This document shows positions 32,819 through 42,127 of a stretch of DNA of 42,656 nt, piece after piece. The DNA lies in the NCBI GenBank assembly GCA_900546835.1, contig UREH01000001.1:1-42656 (forward strand), read 5' to 3'. The translations under genes and the position numbers were made by a program. Position 1 is the first letter of the stretch. The number at the start of each line of letters is the position of its first letter. The notes under the pieces were generated by a model. That model did no database searches. It was not told where the DNA came from and saw nothing but the letters and a program-made list of their open reading frames with translations. This stretch comes from an uncultured Porphyromonadaceae bacterium (lineage in GTDB: Bacteria; Bacteroidota; Bacteroidia; Bacteroidales; Muribaculaceae).

Positions 32819-33637
32819 TTAGCCGGGGAATTTAGGGAATTGCTCAAAATCCGGATCACGCTTTTCAAGGAAAGCATTTTTCCCTTCCTGAGCCTCAGGC
32901 ATAAGATAATAAAGCAACGTAGCATCGCCGGCAAATTCCATCAGGCCGGCCTGACCGTCGAGTTCGGCGTTAAGGGCACGTTTAATCATGCGGATAGCCA
33001 TAGGCGAACGTTTCAGTATGGTCTCGCACCATTCGATAGTTTCTTCCTCAAGGCGGTCGTATGGCACCACGGCGTTAACAAGTCCCATATCAAGGGCCTC
33101 TTTAGCAGAATATTGACGACAAAGATACCAGATTTCGCGGGCTTTTTTCTGTCCAACACAACGCGCGAGATACGACGAGCCGAAACCGGCATCGAAGCTC
33201 CCGACCTTCGGACCCGTCTGCCCGAACCGAGCGTTTTCAGATGCAATCGAAAGATCGCAGACCACGTTCAGCACATTTCCGCCTCCGATTGCATAGCCGT
33301 TGACCATCGCAATAACCGGCTTGGGTATCGAGCGTATCATCTTATGAAGTTCCAGAACATTGAGGCGAGGTGTACCGTCGGCATCTACGTAGCCGCCCAG
33401 TCCTTTATAATGCTGGTCGCCGCCGGAGCAAAATGCCTTGTTGCCTGCGCCGGTAAGAATAATGACACCGATACCGGAGCAGTTCCGGCAATATGTAAAT
33501 GCATCCAGCATCTCAAAATTGGTCTGAGGCCGGAATGCATTGTATACCTTCGGGCGGTTGATAGTTATTTTTGCGATTCCTCCCATACGTTGGAAGAGAA
33601 TGTCTTCATATTCCTTGATTGTTTCCCAGTTACGCAT
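32819..33637 (-). CDS. menB: 1,4-Dihydroxy-2-naphthoyl-CoA synthase
   Basis: A 272-residue crotonase-fold enzyme. SGGDQ at residues 71-75 is the MenB oxyanion/active-site motif, distinguishing it from other crotonases. [22 protein letters not shown] and [18 protein letters not shown] follow, and the C-terminus FEQFPKFPG is characteristic. It closes the naphthoate ring from o-succinylbenzoyl-CoA. It is 30 nt downstream of menD in the same operon. Confidence 0.96.
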   Translation of the reverse strand: MRNWETIKEYEDILFQRMGGIAKITINRPKVYNAFRPQTNFEMLDAFTYCRNCSGIGVIILTGAGNKAFCSGGDQHYKGLGGYVDADGTPRLNVLELHKMIRSIPKPVIAMVNGYAIGGGNVLNVVCDLSIASENARFGQTGPKVGSFDAGFGSSYLARCVGQKKAREIWYLCRQYSAKEALDMGLVNAVVPYDRLEEETIEWCETILKRSPMAIRMIKRALNAELDGQAGLMEFAGDATLLYYLMPEAQEGKNAFLEKRDPDFEQFPKFPG

Positions 33638-33667
33638 AAATTATTATAAAATAACAAGTTGTCTAAT

Positions 33668-35362
33668 TCATTCAAGAAGTTTTTTGAACACTTCCGCGTC
33701 AGTATCTGTATCCGAAACGACTTCCAGAATCACTGGTCGAGAACTGTTGGTCTGCAACGCCATGAATGCCGGGCGTAGCTCCTCATATGATTCCACGCGT
33801 AGATAGTCGAATCCGAAAGTCCGCGCAAGCGACTCTACCGGCACGTTAAGATCGCATTTGAGCAGACGTTGTGCTTCAGGCAATCCGGATGTGGATGCGA
33901 TATGTCTGAATATCCCGCCTCCTCCATTATTGAGTACGATGATCTTCAGTCTCGGAGTAATCAGATTTAAAGACAAAGCACCGACGTCGTAAAGAAAACT
34001 CATATCGCCGGTTATCAGAAGAGTGGGAGCGCTTTTATAGACATGCGAAGCACCGACTGCCGTCGATGTACAGCCATCGATGCCACTGACTCCCCGGTTG
34101 GAGTCAACACGATGTACAGAAGTAAGCGGCAGGAGCTGTGCATATCTTAATGCCATTCCGTTGCCAAGTTGTAGATTCCACGCAGATGGGATGTGTTTAA
34201 CAATCCATGCTATGGCTACAGGTGCGCTCCACTTGCCAGACTTCTGTATGCGTTCAATGTCGCTTTGCAGGTGTGAGAGCTTTTCTCCGGCTGCAGACTG
34301 CCATGTTTCGGCGAAAGTCGACACAGACGGAGCAATGCGTTGCAGATGCTCCATCGCACCGGCAATTCGGGGGAAAAACGACTCGGCAGGATATTGAAAT
34401 GCAGCCGACAGGCGCATATAGGTGTCGACAATATTATGTTCCGGTCCGATATGCCAGTGCTCTCCAATATCATGTGTCCTAAGCCATTTCTTCATTCGTG
34501 CCGACACAGGCGCACCACCGAACGTTATCAGAATGTCGGGGTCGGGGAACTTACATCCCGGTCCGAAAATCACGTCGGGCGTTGAAAATGCCTTCTCCGT
34601 CTTTATATTTGATATCCCTTCGGCTACGACCACAATGTTTGGCTGCGCCGAAAGTGCCCCCAATGATCGGGAGAGAGCATTTGATGGTGGATTGCAGGCA
34701 CCTGCAATCAGAACATTGGCGCAATGAAGTCTCTGAGCAAGTGTCCGTGCTTTCGATATTTCGAGCTGGGCAGTCGGACAATTATACTCGATTATCCTGA
34801 AACTACATGAGGGATCCACATCGATTTCCCGAGTATGTGGTTCAGCGATGGAAATGTTGATATGTACCGGACCAGCCGGAGAAATCACGGCACGTTGAAT
34901 GGCATCGTTAAGTATACGGTCAACATACCATCGCTCTTGGTCGCTGTCGGCCTCTGCTTTCAGCGAGGATGAGGCCTTAACGATATTGGATAATGCCCCG
35001 GGCTGTCGGATGGTCTGGCTGTCGGCCTGGTCGATCCATTCCATGGGGCGATCGGCGCTGACGACTATCAACGGGATCTTTTTGTAGAATGCCTCGGCAA
35101 CGGCCGGTCCATAGTTCAAGACGGCACTTCCGGAGGTACAGACTACGGCTACCGGACGTTGCGAAATCTCTGCTATCCCCACGGCTATGAAGGCCGCTGA
35201 GCGCTCATCGACAACCGAATGGACAATTAGCTCCTTTGTGCGGTCGAGCGCCATCAGCAAGGGAGCATTGCGGCTCCCGGGCGATGTCACGACATCTTTT
35301 ACCCCGAAAGCCGCAAGCGCGCCGGCAAGTTGCCGGCAGGTATACTTATCAGTTTGGATCAT
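33668..35362 (-). CDS. menD: SEPHCHC synthase (MenD)
   Basis: A 564-residue thiamine diphosphate enzyme that joins 2-oxoglutarate and isochorismate. The N-terminal SPGSRNAPL and VDERSAAF blocks carry the conserved Glu of ThDP activation. The C-terminal ThDP-binding motif starts at GDMSFLYDVGALSL with NNGGGGIFRHI. Its ATG overlaps the serA stop (ATGA, 35359-35362), so serA and menD are probably coupled. The usual menF partner (isochorismate synthase) is not in the window. Confidence 0.95.
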   Translation of the reverse strand: MIQTDKYTCRQLAGALAAFGVKDVVTSPGSRNAPLLMALDRTKELIVHSVVDERSAAFIAVGIAEISQRPVAVVCTSGSAVLNYGPAVAEAFYKKIPLIVVSADRPMEWIDQADSQTIRQPGALSNIVKASSSLKAEADSDQERWYVDRILNDAIQRAVISPAGPVHINISIAEPHTREIDVDPSCSFRIIEYNCPTAQLEISKARTLAQRLHCANVLIAGACNPPSNALSRSLGALSAQPNIVVVAEGISNIKTEKAFSTPDVIFGPGCKFPDPDILITFGGAPVSARMKKWLRTHDIGEHWHIGPEHNIVDTYMRLSAAFQYPAESFFPRIAGAMEHLQRIAPSVSTFAETWQSAAGEKLSHLQSDIERIQKSGKWSAPVAIAWIVKHIPSAWNLQLGNGMALRYAQLLPLTSVHRVDSNRGVSGIDGCTSTAVGASHVYKSAPTLLITGDMSFLYDVGALSLNLITPRLKIIVLNNGGGGIFRHIASTSGLPEAQRLLKCDLNVPVESLARTFGFDYLRVESYEELRPAFMALQTNSSRPVILEVVSDTDTDAEVFKKLLE

Positions 35363-36279
35363 TTGTTTACGCGGAACCGGTCTACTCCATCGCGCAGATA
35401 TGCTACTATCTGCTGTGCGGCCGCAATACCGGCATTGATGTTTGCCTCAGCAGTCTGTGCTCCCATTTTCTTTGGCGTGAAGAATACTCGGCCTCGGAAG
35501 GTAGCTTCCAGAACCTCGGCATTGTCGGGCTTTACATCGGCGACATACTTAAGATCGGGCCGGTCGTTGAGTGCCTGATAGAGGCCGTCCTCGTCAATTA
35601 CCTCCTTGCGCGCCGTGTTGATCAGGATACCCCCCTTGGGCATGCACGTAATCAATTGGTAATTGATGGATTTACGAGTCTCGTCGGTGGCCGGTATATG
35701 AATTGATACTACTTTGTTGCCGCTGTAAAGCTGCTCGACAGAGTCGCTCGGAATTACATCCGCCGATTTAATGGCTTCTGCCGGACAGAACGGGTCGAAA
35801 GCACTGACTTTCATTCCGAACCCTTTGGCTATACGGGCAACATTGCGTCCTACCTGGCCGAATGCATGGATGCCGAGAGTCTTGTCTTTCAGTTCACTGC
35901 CCGATGCCCCGTCGTACATATTGCGTGCGGCCATCACCGCCATTCCGAACGCAAGTTCAGCTACAGCATTGGAGTTCTGGCCAGGAGTATTTTCCACGCA
36001 TACGTCGTGTGCGGTCGCTGCTTTCAGGTCGATGTTGTCATAGCCGGCACCGGCGCGAACCACGATTTTAAGCTGTTTGGCCGCGTCGAACACTTCCGCA
36101 TCGATTTTATCGCTACGGACAATCATTGCGTCGGCATCGGCCACAGCTGCAAGAAGAGCGTCTTTGTCCGGATATTTCTCAAGCAAAGTGACTTCATAGC
36201 CCGCTTCGGCCATTACTTCCTTGATCCCGTTGACGGCAACTGCTGCAAACGGTTTTTCAGTGGCTACTAATACTTTCAT
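35359..36279 (-). CDS. serA: D-3-phosphoglycerate dehydrogenase, short Bacteroidota form
   Basis: A 306-residue NAD-dependent D-2-hydroxyacid dehydrogenase without the ACT domain. The Rossmann loop is at 136-145 (LGIHAFGQVG). The catalytic Arg224 is in NTARKEVIDE. The region normally reading TPHxGAST, which holds the active-site His, reads TPKKMGAQT with Lys270. The DVFxxEP motif that supplies the Glu is DVKPDNAE here. The adjacent serC supports a role in serine synthesis. The stop overlaps the menD start by 4 nt. Confidence 0.88.
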   Translation of the reverse strand: MKVLVATEKPFAAVAVNGIKEVMAEAGYEVTLLEKYPDKDALLAAVADADAMIVRSDKIDAEVFDAAKQLKIVVRAGAGYDNIDLKAATAHDVCVENTPGQNSNAVAELAFGMAVMAARNMYDGASGSELKDKTLGIHAFGQVGRNVARIAKGFGMKVSAFDPFCPAEAIKSADVIPSDSVEQLYSGNKVVSIHIPATDETRKSINYQLITCMPKGGILINTARKEVIDEDGLYQALNDRPDLKYVADVKPDNAEVLEATFRGRVFFTPKKMGAQTAEANINAGIAAAQQIVAYLRDGVDRFRVNK

Positions 36280-36322
36280 GATATGGAAGGTGTTAGATAG
36301 AGAGTATGGTGCTGAATTTCAT

Positions 36323-37393
36323 TCAGGCTTTCTTTTGAAAATCTTTCATGGCGGTAACTAGCACATCGACGCTTTCCATCGGAAGAGCGTTGTAGAGCGA
36401 CGCACGGAAGCCTCCCACAGAACGATGCCCCTTTATTCCGACGATACCACGGGTCGACGCAAACTCAATAAAGGCTTTTTCAAGGTCGGTGTATTCCGGT
36501 TTCATTACGAAACATACGTTCATGATTGAGCGGTCGGCATGGTCGGGCACCGTGGCCTGGAACATTGCGCTTGAATCGATTGCCTCATAAAGTCTGGCTG
36601 CCTTGGCCAGGTCTCGACGTTCAAGTTCTGCGATTCCACCAACCTCTTTGTAGTAGCGAAGGGTCTGTAGGGCACTATATATTGGAAGAACCGGGGGAGT
36701 ATTGAACATCGACCCTTTGTCGGCATGGGTCTTATAATTTAGCATCGTAGGTAGCGGACGGTCCATATGGCCCAAGGCGTCATCACGCACGATAATCAAC
36801 GTAGCACCTGCAGGGGCGAGATTCTTCTGCGCTCCGGCATAGATGATATCATATTTGCTCACATCGACCGGACGCGAGAAAATATCACTCGACATATCGG
36901 CGACCAGACGAACCTTCACGTCGGGATCCTTGCGGATTTCCGTACCGTAGATTGTATTATTTGTGGTGTAGTGGAAATAATCTACATCTGTCGGAACGCT
37001 GTAGCCTTTCGGAATATAGTTATAATTCTTATCTTCGCTGGAAGCCACCACATCGACTTCGCCAAAGAGTTTTGCCTCTTTGATAGCTTTATGCGCCCAG
37101 ACGCCGGTATCAAGATATGCGGCCTTCGTGCGCAGCAGGTTCATTGGAACCATCGCAAATTGAAGCGATGCTCCCCCGCCGAGGAAGAGCACACTGTATC
37201 CGGCAGGAACATCGAGCAACTCCTTTACAAGAGCCTGCGCCTCGTCCATAACTGCCTGAAATTCTTTTGAGCGATGACTAACTTCCAGCAGACTCAGGCC
37301 GGTATCGGCAAAATTCATCACGGCATCGGCCGTATTCTTGATGGTGTAGGGCGTGAGAATCGACGGCCCTGCGTAGAAATTGTGCTTCTTCAT
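36323..37393 (-). CDS. serC: Phosphoserine aminotransferase
   Basis: A 356-residue class V aminotransferase from the ATG at 37393 ([15 protein letters not shown]). The extension to 37486 is rejected because it runs into the promoter. The PLP lysine is Lys190 in [28 protein letters not shown] and [14 protein letters not shown] are typical. It makes phosphoserine from phosphohydroxypyruvate and glutamate; the product of serA is its substrate. First gene of the ser-men operon. Confidence 0.95.
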   Translation of the reverse strand: MKKHNFYAGPSILTPYTIKNTADAVMNFADTGLSLLEVSHRSKEFQAVMDEAQALVKELLDVPAGYSVLFLGGGASLQFAMVPMNLLRTKAAYLDTGVWAHKAIKEAKLFGEVDVVASSEDKNYNYIPKGYSVPTDVDYFHYTTNNTIYGTEIRKDPDVKVRLVADMSSDIFSRPVDVSKYDIIYAGAQKNLAPAGATLIIVRDDALGHMDRPLPTMLNYKTHADKGSMFNTPPVLPIYSALQTLRYYKEVGGIAELERRDLAKAARLYEAIDSSAMFQATVPDHADRSIMNVCFVMKPEYTDLEKAFIEFASTRGIVGIKGHRSVGGFRASLYNALPMESVDVLVTAMKDFQKKA

Positions 37394-37490
37394 ATAGTTG
37401 AGCATTATTAGAGGTTGGGTTCGCATTGATTGACGAAGTATGAGCATACGGCCCTCGGCACATGAAGCCGGAAGCAATTTGCTCATAGTG

Positions 37491-37521
37491 CAAATTTAGC
37501 AATATCCCGATATAATCCAAA
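37491..37521 (-). promoter_or_regulatory. Promoter of the serC-serA-menDBCE operon
   Basis: On the minus strand TTTG (37521-37518) is followed by 19 nt and TAAATTTG (37498-37491). The -7 box is 97 nt above the serC ATG. All following genes to menE are on this strand with gaps of at most 43 nt. Confidence 0.75.
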
Positions 37522-37657
37522 ATAATCCGCTCCCGTTTCCGCCTCATTCAGGCTTGACGACGAATTTTTGTTCAGGTTGACGGAGGTGCCCGCATATTCC
37601 CGCTCGTTCATCTGATTTATGAGTAATGCAGAATATAAAAAGCTCGCGGAAAATCCG

Positions 37658-37665
37658 TAAATTTG
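37658..37665 (+). promoter_or_regulatory. Candidate -7 element for the LTA-synthase-like gene
   Basis: TAAATTTG matches TAnnTTTG and lies 26 nt before the ATG at 37692. No clear -33 TTG is present at the right spacing. It diverges from the serC promoter. Confidence 0.4.
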
Positions 37666-37691
37666 CAAAATGCAAATCTGTTGACCGCATC

Positions 37692-39521
37692 ATGCTTAAA
37701 AGCGCTTTTAAACTCTTCCTCATTTTCTGTATCTATGCCGCCATTCTTGTTGTCCTCCGGCTTGCCTTTATGCTGGCATACTGGAGAATCTTCGGCACAT
37801 ATGGGGCGGGGGAGTGGCTTGCGGCCGTGGCACACGGGCTGCCGATGGACTGCAGTATCGCCGGCTATCTATCGGTAGTGCCGGCTCTTCTGTGTGTGGT
37901 GGAGTGTTTCACCGGTTCTACTCGAATCACCGAACGAATATCATATATTTGGTATGCCATTACCGGGCTTTTGCTGGCAATCGTATATGTGCTTGACATG
38001 GTTTTATATGGCTACTGGGGCTTTCGGCTAGATGTAATGCCGTTTTTCTATTTCTCGACATCGCCGGAAGCCGCTCTGGCCTCGGCACATTGGTATGAGC
38101 TTTTTCTCGCATTCATAGCCATAGCGGCAATTGGTTTCGCAATTTTTATCGCTTTGCGTTCGGCAACAGCCCGAGTAAAAGTCGTAGCAGGCAACCATCG
38201 GTGGCTACAGGCACTATTCATGCTGATTATTGCCGGATTGCTGATTATACCGATTCGCGGAGGGCTGGGACTCGCTCCGATGAATCTCAGCCGAGCATAT
38301 TTCAGCACCGACAGCCGGCTGAATCACGCTGCAATCAATCCGGCGTTCAGCCTGATGTATTCGGCTACTCATCAGAACAAGGACTACGACAGATTCATAT
38401 ACATGTCTGACGAGGATGCCGTTACAGCTTTAAAAGAGTATAAGGCAGTTCTGAGCGATTCTATGGTGATCGATGCTGCTGCCGTTCGTCTGACGACAGT
38501 CGAGAAACCGGATGTATGGTTGATTATTCTCGAGAGCTTTTCCTCCCGGCTTATTCCGTCGGCCGGTGGTGAGGCGATTGCAGTCGGGCTCGATTCAATT
38601 GCCAATTCATCGCTTTGGTTTACAAACTTTTATGCAAACAGTTTCCGTACGGACCGTGCTTTGACGTCCATCTTGAGTGCCTTCCCTGCACTTCCTACGA
38701 TGAGTATTCTGACTAACGTTGAGCAAGCGGAAAAGCTTCCTTCGATAGCGACCTTCTTCGGGCAGCAAGGATATGAGACCAATTACTTCTACGGAGGCGA
38801 CATTAATTTCGCGAATCTTAAGGCATATCTTGTGGGAGCCGGTTACGGGAAAATTTATTCCGAAAAGGACTTTCCATCATCGCTACGTACGTACAAATGG
38901 GGTGTCGCAGATGGACCACTGTTTGATTTCGCTTTGAGTAAGTCGCATGCGACATCACCCGAGTTTAATGTCGTGCAGACTTCGAGCAGCCACGAACCCT
39001 TTGAAGTTCCATATAGCAATCCTGCATTTGACGGGGTGCCGGCAAAGAATGCGTTCGCATATACCGACAGTTGCCTGACCGCCTTCGTAAATCGGCTTAA
39101 AGCTACTGAACGATGGGACCGCAGTATTGTGGTAGTTGTCCCGGATCATCTCGGAGCTTGGCCTCTTGATTTGCCGGATGCCCCTGAGCGCCATCATGTA
39201 CCACTGATAATCACCGGCGGGGCATTAAATCCGGCTCTTATAGGTATGAAGAACTCGAATCCGGGATCGCAGGCCGACATAGCGGCTACTATACTTGAAT
39301 GTGAGGTTCCTGAATTCCCGTTCAGTAGAAATCTTATGGATTCCGAATCGACCGGATTTGCCATATTTTCAGAACCGGAAATTGTCGGACTAGTATCCCG
39401 GACCGATACGATTGTCTATAATATAGCTACAGATACTTTCTCCGGTTCTGATAATCCATTGGCTCGTAAAGTTCTGAAAGCATATCTACAGCAGCAGTAC
39501 CAGACTGCGGCCCAATTGTAG
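37692..39521 (+). CDS. LTA synthase-like sulfatase-fold membrane phosphotransferase
   Basis: A 609-residue protein from the ATG at 37692 (MLKSAFKLFL); the longer frame from 37626 overlaps the -7 box. About five transmembrane helices occupy residues 5-190. The extracytoplasmic sulfatase-fold domain has Glu281 (LESFSS), a candidate nucleophile Thr320 in SFRTDRAL, His434 (SSSHEPFE) and Asp485-His486 (VPDHLGAWP), as in LtaS/OpgB-type enzymes. Gram-negative relatives move phosphoglycerol or phosphoethanolamine onto envelope glycans or lipids. The substrate here is unknown. The PAP2 gene follows after 23 nt. Confidence 0.83.
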   Translation: MLKSAFKLFLIFCIYAAILVVLRLAFMLAYWRIFGTYGAGEWLAAVAHGLPMDCSIAGYLSVVPALLCVVECFTGSTRITERISYIWYAITGLLLAIVYVLDMVLYGYWGFRLDVMPFFYFSTSPEAALASAHWYELFLAFIAIAAIGFAIFIALRSATARVKVVAGNHRWLQALFMLIIAGLLIIPIRGGLGLAPMNLSRAYFSTDSRLNHAAINPAFSLMYSATHQNKDYDRFIYMSDEDAVTALKEYKAVLSDSMVIDAAAVRLTTVEKPDVWLIILESFSSRLIPSAGGEAIAVGLDSIANSSLWFTNFYANSFRTDRALTSILSAFPALPTMSILTNVEQAEKLPSIATFFGQQGYETNYFYGGDINFANLKAYLVGAGYGKIYSEKDFPSSLRTYKWGVADGPLFDFALSKSHATSPEFNVVQTSSSHEPFEVPYSNPAFDGVPAKNAFAYTDSCLTAFVNRLKATERWDRSIVVVVPDHLGAWPLDLPDAPERHHVPLIITGGALNPALIGMKNSNPGSQADIAATILECEVPEFPFSRNLMDSESTGFAIFSEPEIVGLVSRTDTIVYNIATDTFSGSDNPLARKVLKAYLQQQYQTAAQL

Positions 39522-39544
39522 TATTCCAAGATTGAATAATTAAG

Positions 39545-40303
39545 ATGATAGAATTCTTCGACAATATAGATTCAACGGTTTTCCTGTTCTTTAATGGAAT
39601 GCGCGCCCCGTTTCTCGACACGTTCATGATGTCGTTTACAGACCGTTTCATCTGGGTGCCGTTTTATGTAGTGCTGGCCGGCCTGTTGTTTCGTGGAGGC
39701 GGCCTGCGTGCCGGGTTCCTCTATATGTTGGCTCTCATAATTGCTGTAACGCTTACCGACCAGACGTGCGCGTCCATCATTCGCCCTGTAGCTGTACGGC
39801 TCCGACCATCAAATCTTGAAAATCCGCTTTCGGAGTTCGCTCAGGTTGTTGGTGACTACCGAGGGGGCGATTATGGTTTCCCGTCCTGCCATTCCGCGAA
39901 TTCATTTGCATTGGCATTGTTCATATCATTGTACTATCGACGGAAAGCCATGACATTCGTCATGTTTGCATGGGCACTGCTTAATTCCTATACGCGTCTG
40001 TATCTCGGCGTGCATTATCCCGGCGACTTGATTGTCGGTGCGGCAATCGGGTGTTCCTTCGGTTTCATCTGCTATATCGCAGCCCAATCAATACAGTGCC
40101 GTTGGCCGCGGGCATTCAGCATCGGCGAGGTTATAGAGAACTCTCCTAAGGCTATTATCACAGGGATTGCCGAACGATGCGACGCAATATTATTCAAGCT
40201 CAAAATTTTCAAGGCTAAAGAAGTTGGAATTTCCTACATTGATTTCGTTTGGTTGACGCCGGCTGTTATATTGGCGTGGATTATCCTACGGTCGCTGATT
40301 TAG
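39545..40303 (+). CDS. PAP2 family membrane phosphatase
   Basis: A 252-residue membrane protein with the three PAP2 motifs. The first is R80-x6-R87-P88 (Arg instead of the usual Lys). The second is PSCHSAN at 113-119 with His116 (PSGH variant). The third is SYTRLYLGVHYPGD with Arg151, His157 and Asp161. There are about six hydrophobic helices. PAP2 enzymes dephosphorylate lipid phosphates such as undecaprenyl pyrophosphate or phosphatidate at the periplasmic face. It is co-directional with the LTA-synthase-like gene and may recycle its lipid by-product (inference). The ~60-residue C-terminal extension is unusual. Confidence 0.9.
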   Translation: MIEFFDNIDSTVFLFFNGMRAPFLDTFMMSFTDRFIWVPFYVVLAGLLFRGGGLRAGFLYMLALIIAVTLTDQTCASIIRPVAVRLRPSNLENPLSEFAQVVGDYRGGDYGFPSCHSANSFALALFISLYYRRKAMTFVMFAWALLNSYTRLYLGVHYPGDLIVGAAIGCSFGFICYIAAQSIQCRWPRAFSIGEVIENSPKAIITGIAERCDAILFKLKIFKAKEVGISYIDFVWLTPAVILAWIILRSLI

Positions 40304-40327
40304 CCCTTATTTTGGCGTGTAACAAAA

Positions 40328-40366
40328 TCGTCGGCAAGTCAGTTTCATGCACTGACTCGCCGACGA
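40328..40366. terminator. Bidirectional hairpin between convergent genes
   Basis: A 16-bp arm (40328-40343) pairs with 40351-40366 with one A-C mismatch and a 7-base loop. On the minus strand it is followed by ttttgtt, on plus by taattta. It serves as the likely terminator for both the PAP2 gene (plus) and the outer-membrane gene (minus). Confidence 0.85.
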
Positions 40367-40388
40367 TAATTTATAAGGTAATGAAACA

Positions 40389-42071
40389 TCAGAACTTGTA
40401 GCCAAGCGTAAGCACCAGCTGGCTTGAGTTCAAATCAACCTTTGCAGTAGGAGCTTCCACCCAATTTCCATTGTAATCCTGGAAATTGGTGAATGCGTGC
40501 CAGGTTGCGTCTGTGTGACGGTAGATGTATGCGAAATCCACATAGAAACCACGGCTTCTATATCCGAGACCGGCAGAAAAGGTGTTTGTTGTATTCTGCA
40601 AGGTATATCCGGGGTCGGTCCCGGCCGTAATAACCTCGATGTCTCCATTGGCGGCCTCAGGTTTTACTGCAGTAGAACTATAGTTGTAGCCGGCACGAAC
40701 TGAAAACTGAGGGTTTATACGATATTCTCCACCGATGCGCAACGTATTAGTCGACTTGAAGTAATTCTTCACACCCTGGTTGAAAATATCAAAATCTCCC
40801 TGCGAATCAGAGGTCTTCATACTTCCGTATGCATCATACTGATAATCGACACTGATTATACCACGTCCGCCAATCACACCCGCTGCACCAATCATGAATT
40901 TCCAGGGTGTTTTCAGGTTCCAATCGAAATATGCATCGTCGGTATAATCATTGAAATTGTAATTTTCATGATTCCCGGATGGGAACATCGTCTGCGACGA
41001 CATCTCGCCGACATAGCTTGTTGAAAGGGAGTACCATGTAGGCGTATGGATGGCCGCACCGATACGCAATTCGTTCACAGGCTTAACTATCAATCCGAAT
41101 TTCAGATTGACGCCCGTACCGGTTATTTTTTTTGAATTCCTGAGGTTCCAGTTGTCATTTCCTTCGGCAATACCGACATAGTAGGCTTCCTTCGACTGAG
41201 GCTTCTGTTCCATAACCGGAGCATTGGCACTTACAAGATTCTCTCCGTAGTATGTGACCTGCTCGAAATTGATGTCATCGATACCGATGCCAAGTCCCCA
41301 GTAAACGATATTTGATACATTTCCTCCGAAATTGATGGAATACTCGTCGATATATCCGCGTTCACGCACACTGAATGCATCAACATTGCCGGTGGTCGGA
41401 TTGCCCGAAAGTCCGTTCATCGGGTGTTGAAACAACCCGGAATACCGATTACCAAGCTGAAAGATGGGTTGACCGGCATTGTCTGTGCCATCATGCACTT
41501 CCGGATTAATAATACCGGCGGAGTAGCTAAGAATGCTGAGCCAGTCGATATTAGACGACTGATATGGGTTGTATCCGTCGCTAAATGTCATGTCAGCCGG
41601 GTCGATTCCGTCTGTAAACTTGGCTATGTAGTTGGACATTGAGGTATTCAGTGGCATGCCGCCTCCGCGATACTGGCGTGCGAACGACTTCAGACGGCTG
41701 TAGGAAACGCCCCACGAGAAAGTCTGCATCGTGCTGTTCTGGCCGAAATTATATGTTCCCACATATCCAAAGGTGTTAACATCAAAATGGGTATTATCCC
41801 ACTTTGTACCGTTGGCTTTCGAACCGAGTATATTCAGATCCAGCGTGAGACCGACTTCGCTGCTGCGATATATGCCGATACCGGCCGGATTCTGGTTGAG
41901 TGTCGACAAATCGCCGCCAAGAGCCGTAAAGGCGCCTCCCATGCTCATGAAGCGGGCTGTGCCTCTCAGTTCGGTCTGAGACAGATTGTATGCATCCACC
42001 GGGCTCTGTGCCGAAAGTGTCAATGGCAGTATGGCCAGTGTGCCGAGAGCTAAGTAAACGGGATATTTCAT
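40389..42071 (-). CDS. OmpP1/FadL-type outer-membrane transport protein
   Basis: A 560-residue beta-barrel. A signal peptide (YLALGTLAILPLTLSAQS) is followed by DAYNLSQTELRGTARFMSMGGAFTALGGDLSTLNQNPAGIGIYRSSEVGL, the typical N-terminal hatch of the FadL family. Repeated Tyr/Gly-rich strands follow (GGEYRINPQFSVRAGYNYSSTAVKP) and the chain ends in Phe (LVLTLGYKF), as outer-membrane proteins do for Bam recognition. The family moves hydrophobic molecules; the substrate is unknown. 56 nt separate it from the upstream Gly-rich gene. Confidence 0.88.
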   Translation of the reverse strand: MKYPVYLALGTLAILPLTLSAQSPVDAYNLSQTELRGTARFMSMGGAFTALGGDLSTLNQNPAGIGIYRSSEVGLTLDLNILGSKANGTKWDNTHFDVNTFGYVGTYNFGQNSTMQTFSWGVSYSRLKSFARQYRGGGMPLNTSMSNYIAKFTDGIDPADMTFSDGYNPYQSSNIDWLSILSYSAGIINPEVHDGTDNAGQPIFQLGNRYSGLFQHPMNGLSGNPTTGNVDAFSVRERGYIDEYSINFGGNVSNIVYWGLGIGIDDINFEQVTYYGENLVSANAPVMEQKPQSKEAYYVGIAEGNDNWNLRNSKKITGTGVNLKFGLIVKPVNELRIGAAIHTPTWYSLSTSYVGEMSSQTMFPSGNHENYNFNDYTDDAYFDWNLKTPWKFMIGAAGVIGGRGIISVDYQYDAYGSMKTSDSQGDFDIFNQGVKNYFKSTNTLRIGGEYRINPQFSVRAGYNYSSTAVKPEAANGDIEVITAGTDPGYTLQNTTNTFSAGLGYRSRGFYVDFAYIYRHTDATWHAFTNFQDYNGNWVEAPTAKVDLNSSQLVLTLGYKF

Positions 42072-42127
42072 TATTACGAGTTTTTAGTTGTTAAGTCAGA
42101 TATATTGAGGACCGGAGTGAGAAGCGG

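Noticed and set aside
32840..33649. 269-codon plus-strand frame across menB
   Set aside because: Antisense shadow covering nearly the whole menB gene, which has an intact active-site motif and C-terminus.
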